From Ga0077555 sp964500805 (GTDB lineage: Bacteria > Pseudomonadota > Alphaproteobacteria > Rhizobiales > Hyphomicrobiaceae): a stretch of DNA of 64,000 nucleotides. The stretch covers positions 1-64,000 of the forward strand of contig CAZCQH010000011.1 of NCBI GenBank assembly GCA_964500805.1. The letters are read 5' to 3'. Below, piece after piece: positions 49,079 through 58,878 of the stretch (position 1 is the stretch's first letter; each line of letters opens with the position of its first letter). The position numbers and the translations under genes were made by a program. The notes beneath the pieces are model-generated. The model was not told the DNA's origin, made no database searches, and was given only the letters and a program-made list of their open reading frames with translations.

Positions 49079-50800
49079 ATGCAAAAGCGCAACCGCGAGA
49101 ACGGCCAGCGGAAGGCTGCGAAGGCTCGCTCCGCCCGCAACGGCCGGCCCATCGGGGATATCGAGCTGCAGGTGATGTGGTCGCGCCTGATCGCCGTCGT
49201 CGAGGAGCAGGCGCAAACACTGCTGCGCACCGCATTCTCCTCGATCGTGCGCGAGGCCGGCGATCTCTCCGCCGGCGTCTTTGACCGCAAGGGTCGCATG
49301 CTCGCGCAGGCCGTCACCGGCACTCCTGGCCACGTCAATTCGATGGCGGAGTCCGTTGTTCACTTCATCCGCCATTTTCCGCTCGAGTCGATGAAGCCCG
49401 GCGACATTTACATCTGCAACGATCCCTGGATGGGCACCGGTCACCTTAATGACTTTGTGCTGACCACGCCCTGCTTCCATCGCGGCAAGCTGGTCGGGCT
49501 CTTCTCCTGCACCAGTCACCTGATGGACATCGGCGGCATCGGCTTCGGTCCCGACGCCACTGACGTGTTCATGGAGGGACTCTACATCCCCATGCTGAAG
49601 CTTGCCGACAAGGGTGAGCTCAATCATACGCTTATGTCGATGATCCGCGCCAACACGCGCCTTCCCGTTGACACCGAGGGCGACGTCTACTCGCTCGCCA
49701 ACTGCAACGACGTCGGCTGCAAGCGCCTGATCGAGATGATGGAGGAGTTCGACCTCGACGATCTCGACCATCTCGCAGATCATATTTGTGATCGCAGCCG
49801 CGACGCCGTTCTCGCAGAGATCGCCAAGCTGCCGAAGGGGTCCTGGTCGAACAAGATGACAGTCGACGGCTATGACCAGCCCATCGACCTCGTTGCGACG
49901 ACTACGATCAGCAATGCCGGCATCCACGTCGACTACACCGGCACCAGCCCCGCCTCGAGGCGCGGTATCAACGTGCCGATGGCCTACACCACCGCCTACA
50001 CCGTGTTCGGCCTGGGCTGCGTCGTTGCGAGCCGCATCCCGAACAATGCCGGGTCGCTCTCGCCACTCACGGTTTCAGCGCCGCTCGGCACCATCCTCAA
50101 CGCGCCGAAGCCGAAGCCTGTCCTCTCGCGCCACGTTACCGGACAGATGCTGCCCGACGTCGTCTTTGGCTGCCTGCGCCAGGTAATCCCGGATCGGGTG
50201 CCGGCGGAAGGCACGTCGTGTCTCTTCAACATCACCCTGCGCGGCCAGACCGGCGACAACATGCGCGGCAACTACGGCTTCGCGACCACGTTCACCTCCA
50301 ACGGCGGCACTGGCGCACGGCCAGCGAAGGATGGCCTTTCGGCGACCGCGTACCCATCGGGCGTTCGCGGCACGCCGGTCGAGATCGCCGAGCAGATCAT
50401 GCCGGTGATCTTTTGGCGGAAGGAGTTCCGCGAAGACTCGGGCGGCGCCGGCAAGACCCGCGGCGGTCTCGGCCAGGTGATCGAAGTTGGCTCGGCCATC
50501 GACCAGCCCTTCGAGCTGCTCGCGGCCTTCGACCGCCTCGATCACCCCCCTCGCGGCAAGGACGGTGGGTTGAACGGCAAGCCTGCGACCGTCAGCCTGA
50601 AGTCCGGCAAGAAGCTCAAGGGCAAGGGCTTCCAGCAGATCCCGGCCGGCGACCGCCTCATCATCGAGACCTCCGGCGGCGGCGGCCTCGGCGACCCCAA
50701 GACCCGAGATCCGTCCCTGATCGGCGCCGATGTCGCCGAGGAACGGATCAGCCGCCGTACCGCCCGCGATGTATACGGCTTCGACCAGGAGCAGAAGTGA
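49079..50800 (+). CDS. Hydantoinase/oxoprolinase B subunit (HyuB family)
   Basis: A 573-residue protein with the family blocks VVEEQAQTLLRTAFSSIVRE, GHVNSMAESVVHF, ICNDPWMGTGHLNDF and the C-terminal GGGGLGDPKTRDP. It forms a complex with HyuA, encoded just upstream. The next gene is the binding protein of a peptide-type ABC importer, with a 567-nt gap that contains the 96-nt element. Confidence 0.9.
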   Translation: MQKRNRENGQRKAAKARSARNGRPIGDIELQVMWSRLIAVVEEQAQTLLRTAFSSIVREAGDLSAGVFDRKGRMLAQAVTGTPGHVNSMAESVVHFIRHFPLESMKPGDIYICNDPWMGTGHLNDFVLTTPCFHRGKLVGLFSCTSHLMDIGGIGFGPDATDVFMEGLYIPMLKLADKGELNHTLMSMIRANTRLPVDTEGDVYSLANCNDVGCKRLIEMMEEFDLDDLDHLADHICDRSRDAVLAEIAKLPKGSWSNKMTVDGYDQPIDLVATTTISNAGIHVDYTGTSPASRRGINVPMAYTTAYTVFGLGCVVASRIPNNAGSLSPLTVSAPLGTILNAPKPKPVLSRHVTGQMLPDVVFGCLRQVIPDRVPAEGTSCLFNITLRGQTGDNMRGNYGFATTFTSNGGTGARPAKDGLSATAYPSGVRGTPVEIAEQIMPVIFWRKEFREDSGGAGKTRGGLGQVIEVGSAIDQPFELLAAFDRLDHPPRGKDGGLNGKPATVSLKSGKKLKGKGFQQIPAGDRLIIETSGGGGLGDPKTRDPSLIGADVAEERISRRTARDVYGFDQEQK

Positions 50801-50925
50801 AGCAGCGGTGGCCCTGCCCGCTCAGGTGGCATGCGCAACCGGGATCGAGCGCCTGACCGCTTGTCGACGTTAACTTTTGCGGAATCTTTCGAGCCCCGAA
50901 TCATGCCCGCCACGGCCCCTAGGAA

Positions 50926-51021
50926 GCCCGTAGAGGGGGGTCTTTTTTGGTGGCTACCCCCCTCCATGCCCGCCCGGAAAACGCGCCAGCGTCGAAATTA
51001 GCCCATGAGGAATCGAAATCG
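50926..51021 (+). repeat. Dispersed 96-nt intergenic element, copy B
   Basis: The partner of 21587-21682, in the same orientation: identical blocks GCCCGTAGAGGGG, a 25-nt block at 50950-50974 and TAGCCCATGA, at equal spacing. Here GAGGGGGG and CCCCCCTC form a perfect 8-bp stem with a T-rich loop, and the bases between the conserved blocks differ from copy A. The remaining part of the gap 50801-51367 shows no gene. It lies between hyuB and the ABC binding-protein gene. Confidence 0.75.
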
Positions 51022-51367
51022 ACGCGCAAGCCTCGGTGACCGAACCAGGGAAATCCGGGCTGAGGCCGCAAATCGGCTCGAGTTGCTCTTGCAATGATAG
51101 CTGTCACCGTCGCTGTGGGGGCCTAATGGTCGAGCGGCGAGTAACTGCCCTCCATGGCAGATGAGCGTGATCTCCTTTGCTAAGTTCAGTGCGCATGCCA
51201 TCCGAAGGGGGCTCGCACCCGGAATTCTCCCGTATGCCCGCTTTCTAGCCTTCCGCTCCAACGGCTAGCGGTTCCTCGCCGGCACCGGAAGCGAGGCGCG
51301 ATTGCAAGCCAGTGCCTCTGGTGATCAAATGCAGCCTCAGAAAGCAATAAACACAAAGGGAGCCGTC

Positions 51368-52906
51368 ATGCTGCGCACACCCTTCCTCTGCGCTGCCACA
51401 GCCGCATTCATCATCCTGGGAGCAGCGCCTGACGCTAACGCCGGCAAGAAGGACGACACACTTATCTGGTCGACGGAGCGCGATCAGCCGATCGCCGACC
51501 CCTACTATATCAATACCCGCGAGCTGGTGATCATCGGGCACCACGCCTGGGACACGCTCATCTTCGCTGATCCAAAGGATGGCCAGCTCAAGCCGTCTCT
51601 CGCCACATCCTGGAAATGGGAGAATGACCGTGCGCTCGACGTCGAGCTTCGCAAGGGCGTCAAATTCCACACCGGCAAGGAGATGGATGCCGACGACGTC
51701 GTCTACACGCTCAATCACATCGCCGACAAGGACAACGCGATCCTCAACTATGCGCTGATAAGCTGGGTCAAGAACGCCGAGAAGATCGACACTCACAAGG
51801 TTCGCATCAACCTCGACAAGCCGTTTCCGCCCGCGCTCGCGTATCTGGCGGGTATGAGCTACATCATGCCGAAAGGGCACTACGAAGCAGCCCCACAAAA
51901 ACCCGACGGCAAGAAGGACTTCGGGGCCGTTAAGCCGATCGGGACAGGCCCTTACAGAATTACCGAGGTGAAGGGCGGCGAGCACATCCTGCTGGAGAAG
52001 TTCGCCGACTACTTCAAGGGCGGCCCGAAGGGCACACCCACGATCGGCAAGATCAAGTTCCGCACCATCAAGGACAACAACACGCGCTCTGCCGAGATGA
52101 TGACCGGCGCCATCGACTTCATGTGGGAGATGCCCAAGGACGTCGCCGAGCGCATGGCCCAGGCCCCCAGCATCAAGGTCGAGATCGCCAAGACGCTGCG
52201 CATCGGCTACCTGCAGTTCGATGTGCAAGGAAAATCGGGCCAGAAGTTCTTCACCGACAAGCGCGTTCGCCAGGCCTTGATGCATGCGATCAATCGCGAG
52301 GCGATTATCAAGAACCTTGTCGGACCGGGCTCCGTCATCCCGCATGCGTCTTGCTATCCGGAGCAGTTTGGCTGCACCGATGACGTCGTGAAATATGACT
52401 ACAACCCCGAAAGAGCGAAGAAGCTCCTGGCCGATGCCGGCTATCCCAATGGTTTCGAGTTCGACTTCTACGGCTATCGCGATCGCGATGTCGTTGAGGC
52501 GATCATCGGCGACCTCGGCAAAGTCGGCATGAGGGCCAAGCTCAATTGGATGCAGTACGTCGCATTCCTCGACGCGATCCGCAAGGGCAAGGCGCCGGTC
52601 GGTCACGCCACATGGGGATCGAACTCCATTCCGGATGTCTCGGCCATCACCGCGCACTTTTTCTCAGGTGGTCCGGACGACACCGCGCAGGACCCGGAAG
52701 TCATCAAGGGCATCGCAGTCGCCGACGGCTTGGTCGATCCGGAAAAGCGCAAGGCGGCCTGGCGAAGCGTCCTCAACCGTATCCAGGAAGAGGCGTACTG
52801 GATGTCGCTCTTCACCTACACGAAGTATCAGGCGTGGTCGAAAGACCTCGATTACACGCCGACCACCGACGAGATCCCGCAGTTCTACGCCGCGAAGTGG
52901 AAGTGA
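51368..52906 (+). CDS. Peptide/amino-compound ABC importer binding protein (SBP family 5)
   Basis: About 512 residues with signal peptide (LCAATAAFIILGAAPDANA). The mature part has the SBP_bac_5 layout, with LKPSLATSWKWENDRALDVELR, VKFHTGKEMDADDVVYTL and VRQALMHAINREAI. It captures peptide-like or other substrate in the periplasm for the permeases downstream. ATG at 51368 has AAAGGGAG upstream; the in-frame sequence from 51302 is not used. Confidence 0.9.
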   Translation: MLRTPFLCAATAAFIILGAAPDANAGKKDDTLIWSTERDQPIADPYYINTRELVIIGHHAWDTLIFADPKDGQLKPSLATSWKWENDRALDVELRKGVKFHTGKEMDADDVVYTLNHIADKDNAILNYALISWVKNAEKIDTHKVRINLDKPFPPALAYLAGMSYIMPKGHYEAAPQKPDGKKDFGAVKPIGTGPYRITEVKGGEHILLEKFADYFKGGPKGTPTIGKIKFRTIKDNNTRSAEMMTGAIDFMWEMPKDVAERMAQAPSIKVEIAKTLRIGYLQFDVQGKSGQKFFTDKRVRQALMHAINREAIIKNLVGPGSVIPHASCYPEQFGCTDDVVKYDYNPERAKKLLADAGYPNGFEFDFYGYRDRDVVEAIIGDLGKVGMRAKLNWMQYVAFLDAIRKGKAPVGHATWGSNSIPDVSAITAHFFSGGPDDTAQDPEVIKGIAVADGLVDPEKRKAAWRSVLNRIQEEAYWMSLFTYTKYQAWSKDLDYTPTTDEIPQFYAAKWK

Positions 52907-52917
52907 TGCATTGGCCA

Positions 52918-53017
52918 GGTGCCTGGCTTCGGCCTGGCACCATCACGAGGTGTCGGGAAAGGCATTCCGACGCATTCGGCGCCGCAGAGTAACGGCGCCA
53001 GGCTGAAGCCAGACGCG
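52918..53017. repeat. Pair of 24-nt palindromic repeats in opposite orientation
   Basis: The first copy (52918-52941) reads GGTGCCTGGCTTCGGCC then TGGCACC, the complement of the other copies; the second (52994-53017) reads GGCGCCAGGCTGAAGCC then AGACGCG. They lie between the binding-protein gene and the first permease gene and could reduce transcription into the permeases or protect the upstream message. Confidence 0.75.
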
Positions 53018-53031
53018 CAACGAGGACGTTG

Positions 53032-53949
53032 ATGATCGCCTACGCCATCAAACGGCTCGGAATCGCGATCTTGGTCGCGCTCACCGTGTCGTTGATTACG
53101 TTCTCGATGATCTACATCTCCGGCGATCCGGCGTTGGCGATTGCGGGCGAGGGCGCGCGGCAGGAAGACATCGAGAATGTCCGCAAGTTCTACGGCTTCG
53201 ACAAGCCGATTGCCGTGCAGTACGTCGACTGGCTGAAGAATGCTCTGACCGGCGACCTCGGCCGCTCGTTCAACCTTCGCAAGCCCGTGGCGGAAGTGAT
53301 CTTTCAGCGCTTGCCGACCACTATGCTGCTCGGCGCCTGCGCGATCACATTTGCGCTGCTGCTTGCCATTCCACTGGGCGTGCTCGCCGCTGTCAGGCCC
53401 AACAGCATTTTTGACCGCTTTGCGCTGACGCTTGCAGTCATTGGCCAGGCCATGCCGAGCTTCTGGTTTGCACTCACCCTTATACTCTGGTTCGGCGTCC
53501 ATTGGCGTCTGCTGCCGATTACCGGCCAGGACAGCTGGTGGAATTTCGTGATGCCGTCCATCGCGCTCGGCTACTACGTGACGCCCGCTGTCATGCGTCT
53601 CACCCGTGCTGGCATGCTGGAGGTGCTCTCCTCCGATTACATCCGCACCGCGCGCGCTAAGGGCCTGAGGCCCATGCGCGTCCTCTTCAAGCATGCGCTC
53701 AGAAACGCGATCATCCCGGTGGTTGCGCTGGCCGCCGTGCAGTTCGGCTTCATGCTCGGCGGGTCCATCGTCATCGAGACGATTTTTCAAATCAACGGTC
53801 TCGGCTACCTCGCCTGGGAGTCGATCCAGCGCAAGGATCTGCCGATGATGCAGGCGATCGTGCTGATCCTGTCGATCATCTACGTCGTCCTGACCTTCCT
53901 AGCCGACATGCTGAATGCCTTCCTCGATCCGCGCATAAGGGTGGCCTGA
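53032..53949 (+). CDS. ABC importer permease, DppB/OppB-type
   Basis: About 305 residues with six hydrophobic helices. The N-terminus AYAIKRLGIAILVALTVSL and the coupling motif RAKGLRPMRVLFKHALRNA are typical. ATG at 53032 (after GAGGA) is used; TTG at 53029 precedes it. It is the first permease of the operon and ends 1 nt before the second permease start. Confidence 0.9.
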   Translation: MIAYAIKRLGIAILVALTVSLITFSMIYISGDPALAIAGEGARQEDIENVRKFYGFDKPIAVQYVDWLKNALTGDLGRSFNLRKPVAEVIFQRLPTTMLLGACAITFALLLAIPLGVLAAVRPNSIFDRFALTLAVIGQAMPSFWFALTLILWFGVHWRLLPITGQDSWWNFVMPSIALGYYVTPAVMRLTRAGMLEVLSSDYIRTARAKGLRPMRVLFKHALRNAIIPVVALAAVQFGFMLGGSIVIETIFQINGLGYLAWESIQRKDLPMMQAIVLILSIIYVVLTFLADMLNAFLDPRIRVA

Positions 53950-53950
53950 C

Positions 53951-54868
53951 ATGACGCAAACCGTCGCCAAGGCCGGTATACCGACGGCGCAGGACATACT
54001 GGCGCCGTCGCCGGGCGCCCTCATGCGCCGGCGCATTTTCGGCCACTTCGGACTGATGCTCGGCGGCTTCATCCTGCTGACGATCGTGCTGATGGCGCTG
54101 CTGGCTGGTGTCCTCTCCCCCCACGACCCCTACGATCAGCAACTGGCGCGGAAACTGATTCCGCCGTTCTGGCATACAAGCCCCAAAGTCACGCCCGAGC
54201 ATCTCCTCGGAACCGATCATTTGGGTCGCGACTATCTCTCACGGCTTCTCCACGGCGCTCGAGTATCGCTGCTGATCGGCTTCTCCGCCATGCTGATCTC
54301 CGGTGTGATCGGGACGGTGCTTGGCGTCATCGCCGGCTACTTCGGCGGACGTGTCGACATGGTGGTCAATTTCCTGATTACCACGCGGCTCTCGATGCCG
54401 GTCGTGCTGGTTGCGCTGGCTGTCGTGTCCATCGTCGGATCATCGCTGGCCGTGGTGATCTGGGTGCTCGGGCTGCTGATCTGGGACCGCTTCGCCGTGG
54501 TCATGCGTAGCGCAACACAGCAAGTCAGAAGCCGCGAGTTCATCACTGCGGCAGAAGCCCTGGGCTGCTCCACGACGCGCATTCTCTTCACGGAGATCGC
54601 GCCCAACGTCATGAATCACCTGATCGTCGTCTCGACGCTGGAGATGGCGCACGCGATCCTGCTCGAAGCCGCGCTCTCATTCCTTGGCCTTGGCGTTCAA
54701 CCACCGACGCCCTCGTGGGGATTGATGATCTCCGAGGCCAAGGGCCTGATGTACTTCGACCCTTGGCTGATCACGATTCCTGGAATCGCACTGTTTCTGC
54801 TGGTGCTTTCGATCAATCTCGTCGGTGACGGGCTGCGCGATGTCACCGCGCCGGAGAACCGGAGCTGA
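53951..54868 (+). CDS. ABC importer permease, DppC/OppC-type
   Basis: A 305-residue membrane permease with the DppC-type soluble segment LLGTDHLGRDYLSRLLHGAR and the coupling region SREFITAAEALGCSTTRILF. It pairs with the DppB-type protein. The following small gene begins 2 nt after its stop. Confidence 0.9.
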   Translation: MTQTVAKAGIPTAQDILAPSPGALMRRRIFGHFGLMLGGFILLTIVLMALLAGVLSPHDPYDQQLARKLIPPFWHTSPKVTPEHLLGTDHLGRDYLSRLLHGARVSLLIGFSAMLISGVIGTVLGVIAGYFGGRVDMVVNFLITTRLSMPVVLVALAVVSIVGSSLAVVIWVLGLLIWDRFAVVMRSATQQVRSREFITAAEALGCSTTRILFTEIAPNVMNHLIVVSTLEMAHAILLEAALSFLGLGVQPPTPSWGLMISEAKGLMYFDPWLITIPGIALFLLVLSINLVGDGLRDVTAPENRS

Positions 54869-54870
54869 GC

Positions 54871-55242
54871 GTGCCGTACGAGGCCTTGTATTCCACTTTT
54901 GCCTGGTTCGCGCCGCAGTTGCCGGCCGTCATCGCGCTCATCATCGGCGCCCTAGTCGCTATTCGAAACCGGAACCGCCATCCGCAAGTGTCACGGCTCG
55001 TCGTCGCTTACGTCGCCCTCGAGATGCTGATCAAGATCATGGCCCTCTCGATGATGCTCCTGCCATCGATCTTGAGTTCGCGGGGTTACGATTTCCGATT
55101 GAGCCCGTTCATGATCGACATGTTCGCAGTTGCGACTAATCTGGTGCACGCTGGCGCAGTTGTACTTATTTTGTGCGCTGCGCTCGGTTGGCGCCGGACT
55201 GCCTCGCCGAGCGCGCCTATCGCTCTCAGGAGCCAGGCATGA
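54871..55242 (+). CDS. Small membrane protein inside the ABC importer operon
   Basis: A 123-residue protein with three hydrophobic helices (about residues 18-30, 46-65 and 88-106). GTG start at 54871 lies 2 nt after the DppC-type gene, and the stop overlaps the ATG of the next ATPase by 4 nt (ATGA). It is therefore part of the operon. Normal Dpp/Opp operons lack such a gene. I do not recognise it; an accessory to the transporter is inferred. Confidence 0.75.
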   Translation: MPYEALYSTFAWFAPQLPAVIALIIGALVAIRNRNRHPQVSRLVVAYVALEMLIKIMALSMMLLPSILSSRGYDFRLSPFMIDMFAVATNLVHAGAVVLILCAALGWRRTASPSAPIALRSQA

Positions 55243-56261
55243 CCGAGCGCATTCTCACCGTCGAAGATCTGCGCGTGGACCTCCCAGTTCCCGCCGGCAC
55301 CTTGCACGCCGTGCAAGGCGTGTCTTTCCACGTCGACCGCGGCGAGACGGTGTGCATCGTGGGGGAGTCTGGGTGCGGCAAGTCGCTGACCGCGCTTGCC
55401 ATCATGGATCTGCTGCCGCGCAAGGCGAAGCGCACCGCCACTAGACTGGAGCTCGCCGGCCGACCGCTGATCGGCGTGCCTGAGCGTGAGATGGCCGACA
55501 TCCGCGGCAACCTGATGGCGATGATTTTCCAGGAGCCGATGACGTCGCTCAATCCTGCATACACCATTGGAGATCAGCTGACGGAAGCCATGCTCCGCCA
55601 CAAGCGCGTTCCGCGGAAGGAGGCCCGCGCCCGGGCCGTGCACCTGCTGGAGCGTGTCGGCATCACGGCGGCCGAGCAGCGGTTGCGCCAGTATCCGCAT
55701 CAGCTGTCGGGCGGACTGCGTCAGCGCATCATGATTGCCATGGCGCTGATGTGCAGCCCCAAGCTCATCATCGCCGACGAGCCGACGACCGCGCTCGACG
55801 TGACGATCCAGGCGCAGATCCTGCATCTGCTTGCAGCGCTTCAACGCGAGTTCGCGATGGGTTTGGTGCTCATCACACACGACCTGGGCATTGTCGCCCG
55901 CATCGCGACGCGTGTTGTCGTCATGTATGCCGGCGAGGTGGTGGAGACCGGCCCTGCCGAGCAGATCTTCCGCAGCCCGCGCCATCCCTATACGCAAGGC
56001 CTGCTCGGCTGCATACCCATTCCCGGACGAACTGAGCGCGGCGGCCGGCTCGGCGTGATTCCTGGTATGGTACCCTCGCTGATCGGCGAGATGATGGGAT
56101 GTCATTTCGCCGAGCGTTGCCGGCATGTGCGCGAAGCTTGTCGCGCCGGTGCCGTCGGTCTCGCACACGGCACCACCGCCGCCCATCACGTCCGCTGCAT
56201 CCGCGCCAATGAGATCACCGGCACTGCAGCGGCCGGCGTCGTTACAGGAGTTCCGGCATGA
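55239..56261 (+). CDS. ABC importer ATPase, DppD/OppD-type
   Basis: About 340 residues with Walker A GESGCGKS, signature LSGGLRQRIMIAMAL, Walker B LIIADEPTTALD and the C-terminal oligopeptide-ABC region (HPYTQGLLGCIPIPG, then a Cys-rich segment that in relatives holds an Fe-S cluster). The start is the ATG at 55239 and overlaps the small membrane gene. It overlaps the next ATPase by 4 nt. Confidence 0.92.
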   Translation: MTERILTVEDLRVDLPVPAGTLHAVQGVSFHVDRGETVCIVGESGCGKSLTALAIMDLLPRKAKRTATRLELAGRPLIGVPEREMADIRGNLMAMIFQEPMTSLNPAYTIGDQLTEAMLRHKRVPRKEARARAVHLLERVGITAAEQRLRQYPHQLSGGLRQRIMIAMALMCSPKLIIADEPTTALDVTIQAQILHLLAALQREFAMGLVLITHDLGIVARIATRVVVMYAGEVVETGPAEQIFRSPRHPYTQGLLGCIPIPGRTERGGRLGVIPGMVPSLIGEMMGCHFAERCRHVREACRAGAVGLAHGTTAAHHVRCIRANEITGTAAAGVVTGVPA

Positions 56262-57319
56262 CGGCGACGACTGCAACCGCCGACTCTGCCCAGTCCTCGA
56301 CGCCGCAGACGCGCCGTCCCGCGCGACCCATGCTCGAAGCCGAGGACGTGACGCGCACCTTCCAGGTCAGCCAAGGCTTCATGCGCGCAAAGCGACCGTT
56401 GCACGCCGTGAATGGCGTCACGCTTACGGTGCGCGAAGGCGAGGTTGTCGGTCTCGTCGGCGAATCGGGTTGTGGCAAGACCACGCTGGCCCGCATGCTG
56501 CTTGGCCTCTTGCCGGTGAGCAGCGGCGCAATCCGCATCGGCGGAAGTTCCATCATGGGCCTGCCGCGTCGCGAGCTGGCTCGCCTCGTGCAACCCGTGT
56601 TCCAGGATCCTTATTCCTCGCTCAATCCGAGAAAGAGCGTCGGCTCGATAATCTCGCTGCCGCTCGTTGTGCAAGGCGGCGTCGATACGACCGCACAGCG
56701 CCATCGCGTCGAAGAAATAATGGAGCTGGTCGGCCTCTCACGCCGCCTCTATGACAACTACCCAAGTCAGCTATCCGGCGGCCAGCGCCAGCGCGTCGCC
56801 ATCGCGCGAGCCTTGATCAATCGTCCGCGGATCGTAATCTGCGATGAGCCCACCTCCGCGCTCGACGTTTCGGTGCAATCGCAGATTCTGAACCTGTTGC
56901 AGGATCTTCGCCGCGAGCTCGGGCTGACTTACCTGCTGATCAGCCACAATCTCGCCGTGGTCGAGCACATGGCCGATCGTGTCGCCGTGATGTATCTCGG
57001 GCGGATCGTCGAGGAAGCCGACACCACCACGCTTTTCAATGCGCCGAAGCACCCCTATACGCAAGCACTGCTCCAATCGGTACTGACGCCGGAACCGGGG
57101 CTGGGCGTGCCCGACACCAACCTCGGCGCAGCTTATCCCAACCCGCTCGACATGCCGCCGGGCTGTCGATTTCATCCGCGTTGTGCCAAGCGTATGGATC
57201 ATTGCGCAAGGATCGAGCCGAAGCAGATCGCGCTCCGTGATGGCTTTGTCGAGTGCCACCTTTACGATGCGGACCCATCAAGCGGCGTGCGAGCCAAGAA
57301 ACAGTCTGTGATCCCATGA
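56258..57319 (+). CDS. ABC importer ATPase, DppF/OppF-type
   Basis: A 353-residue ATPase with Walker A GESGCGKTT, signature LSGGQRQRVAIARAL, Walker B IVICDEPTSALD and the C-terminal HPYTQALLQSVL region with Cys residues. It completes the five-gene importer of binding protein, two permeases and two ATPases. The GNAT gene follows after 34 nt. Confidence 0.92.
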   Translation: MTATTATADSAQSSTPQTRRPARPMLEAEDVTRTFQVSQGFMRAKRPLHAVNGVTLTVREGEVVGLVGESGCGKTTLARMLLGLLPVSSGAIRIGGSSIMGLPRRELARLVQPVFQDPYSSLNPRKSVGSIISLPLVVQGGVDTTAQRHRVEEIMELVGLSRRLYDNYPSQLSGGQRQRVAIARALINRPRIVICDEPTSALDVSVQSQILNLLQDLRRELGLTYLLISHNLAVVEHMADRVAVMYLGRIVEEADTTTLFNAPKHPYTQALLQSVLTPEPGLGVPDTNLGAAYPNPLDMPPGCRFHPRCAKRMDHCARIEPKQIALRDGFVECHLYDADPSSGVRAKKQSVIP

Positions 57320-57353
57320 CTGGCCCAAGTAGAGCTGCGGGCAGCGATTCGGC

Positions 57354-57980
57354 ATGACAATGTATCCAGACGATGGCTCGAGCGATCCCGGGGCTGCCCA
57401 GACCGAGGTTCAGGCGACCGAAGTCGAAATCCGCGTTCGTCGCATGCATCGGCGCGACATCAATCGCGTGTGGGAATTCTTGAAGAAGGTCTTCCGCGAC
57501 GTGAACCGCGAAACGGTCGAGTATCAACGGCCGCGCCACAAGAAGCATTTCCTCGAGATTTACGAGGAAGAGGGCATCGAGCAGCTGGTCTTCGAGTTCA
57601 AGCACGGGACCAAGTACGAGCTCGTCGGGTACGCGGAGTACGCTTACGAGATCGTCGATAGCGACAGCTGGATGAATCACCGCTACTTCGAGAAGCGCGG
57701 CATGCGCCCGATGTTCGTCGAGGAGATCGCCGTGCACCCGGATTACCACGGCATGGATATCGGCTCCTTCATGTTCGAGCAGATCCAGCACGCCGCGAAA
57801 CTTCGCGGCAGCACGCACATCGTGCTCGAGGTGGCCGAGAACAACGAGGAAGCCTTGCGCTTCTATCGTGCGCGCAATTTCCAAAAGCTCGACGCCGCGA
57901 TCTTCCTATCGCTGAAGCTCGACACGAGCGGCGAGCTGCTCCATCAACGCAAGCTGAAACTGCGGTCCAAGTCGCAGTGA
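57354..57980 (+). CDS. GNAT family N-acetyltransferase
   Basis: A 208-residue protein with the acetyl-CoA-binding strand and loop VEEIAVHPDYHGMDIGSFMF, then RFYRARNF in the C-terminal part. The N-terminal 30 residues are disordered and acidic. It lies 34 nt after the importer operon on the same strand, so it may belong to it and acetylate the imported compound. The substrate is unknown. Confidence 0.85.
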   Translation: MTMYPDDGSSDPGAAQTEVQATEVEIRVRRMHRRDINRVWEFLKKVFRDVNRETVEYQRPRHKKHFLEIYEEEGIEQLVFEFKHGTKYELVGYAEYAYEIVDSDSWMNHRYFEKRGMRPMFVEEIAVHPDYHGMDIGSFMFEQIQHAAKLRGSTHIVLEVAENNEEALRFYRARNFQKLDAAIFLSLKLDTSGELLHQRKLKLRSKSQ

Positions 57981-58023
57981 GTGGTCTACATAGCGACCGC
58001 CGGATGCCCGCGCATAAGCCGCT

Positions 58024-58851
58024 TCAGTTCGCCATGAGTACCGGCACATCGAGCTTGGCGATAACGTGTCTCGTCGCCCCGCCGAACAGAAACTCCCGGA
58101 ATGCCGATCGACCATAGGCTCCCATGACGAGAAGGTCGCCCTCCATGCTACGAACTGTCGAAAGGAGCTTGCCTCCGGCTTCCGCATCACTCGCCTCGAA
58201 GGGAACCACGTCGACGTTGGACGCGTAAGCTCTCAAGTACGTCCCGATGTCGTGTTCAGGCCGTCGCGTAACGCTCGACATCGGATCTCGCTCCTTGCCG
58301 ACCAGCACAGTCACACGCTCGGCCGTCGCAATGAGCGGGAGTGCACCTCGCAATGCCGCCGCCGATTGCCGGCTATGGTTCCAAGCGATCACGATACGTT
58401 TCCCAACACTCCCGCGATACCCTGATCGGGGGACAATCAGGGTCGGTGTTCCGCAGCTGATGGCGCATTCTTCGACGACATCGGTGCCGAGCCCTTCGAG
58501 CCCGCTTGCTGACTGTTCGACGACGACGAGATCGTGGCAGCGGCCAGCCAAGTTCAAGAGCTCGTTGGCGTTGCCTTCGCCGACCTGCCATTCGGCCTTG
58601 ACACCCGCTTTCTCGCACGCCTCGAGGAACCGCGCCTGGGCTTTGGCGGTGAGCGGGGCGTCCCTTGCTTCTGCGTCTCGTACGGACTGACTATTAGCGC
58701 CCAGGACGAGCTTCAGCATCGCGAGCTCGCGAATGGTGTAGAGGCCGGTGAGCCTCGCGTCGAACCGCTTGGCGAGCTCAATCGCGACGTCGATCGATGC
58801 CGACCACTCCTGATACGACCTCACATGCACAATGATTCTCTTCCAGGTCAT
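58024..58851 (-). CDS. Universal stress protein with two Usp domains
   Basis: A 275-residue protein starting MTWKRIIVHVRSYQEWSASI. The second domain begins GKRIVIAWNHSRQSAAALRG and carries the ATP-type loop MGAYGRSAFREFLFGGATRH. It lacks the canonical G-2x-G in the first half. The layout matches the plus-strand Usp at 17.2 kb, indicating a paralogue. It converges with the GNAT gene. Confidence 0.88.
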   Translation of the reverse strand: MTWKRIIVHVRSYQEWSASIDVAIELAKRFDARLTGLYTIRELAMLKLVLGANSQSVRDAEARDAPLTAKAQARFLEACEKAGVKAEWQVGEGNANELLNLAGRCHDLVVVEQSASGLEGLGTDVVEECAISCGTPTLIVPRSGYRGSVGKRIVIAWNHSRQSAAALRGALPLIATAERVTVLVGKERDPMSSVTRRPEHDIGTYLRAYASNVDVVPFEASDAEAGGKLLSTVRSMEGDLLVMGAYGRSAFREFLFGGATRHVIAKLDVPVLMAN

Positions 58852-58878
58852 AGCTGTAATACCTCTGCGCTGTTCAAG

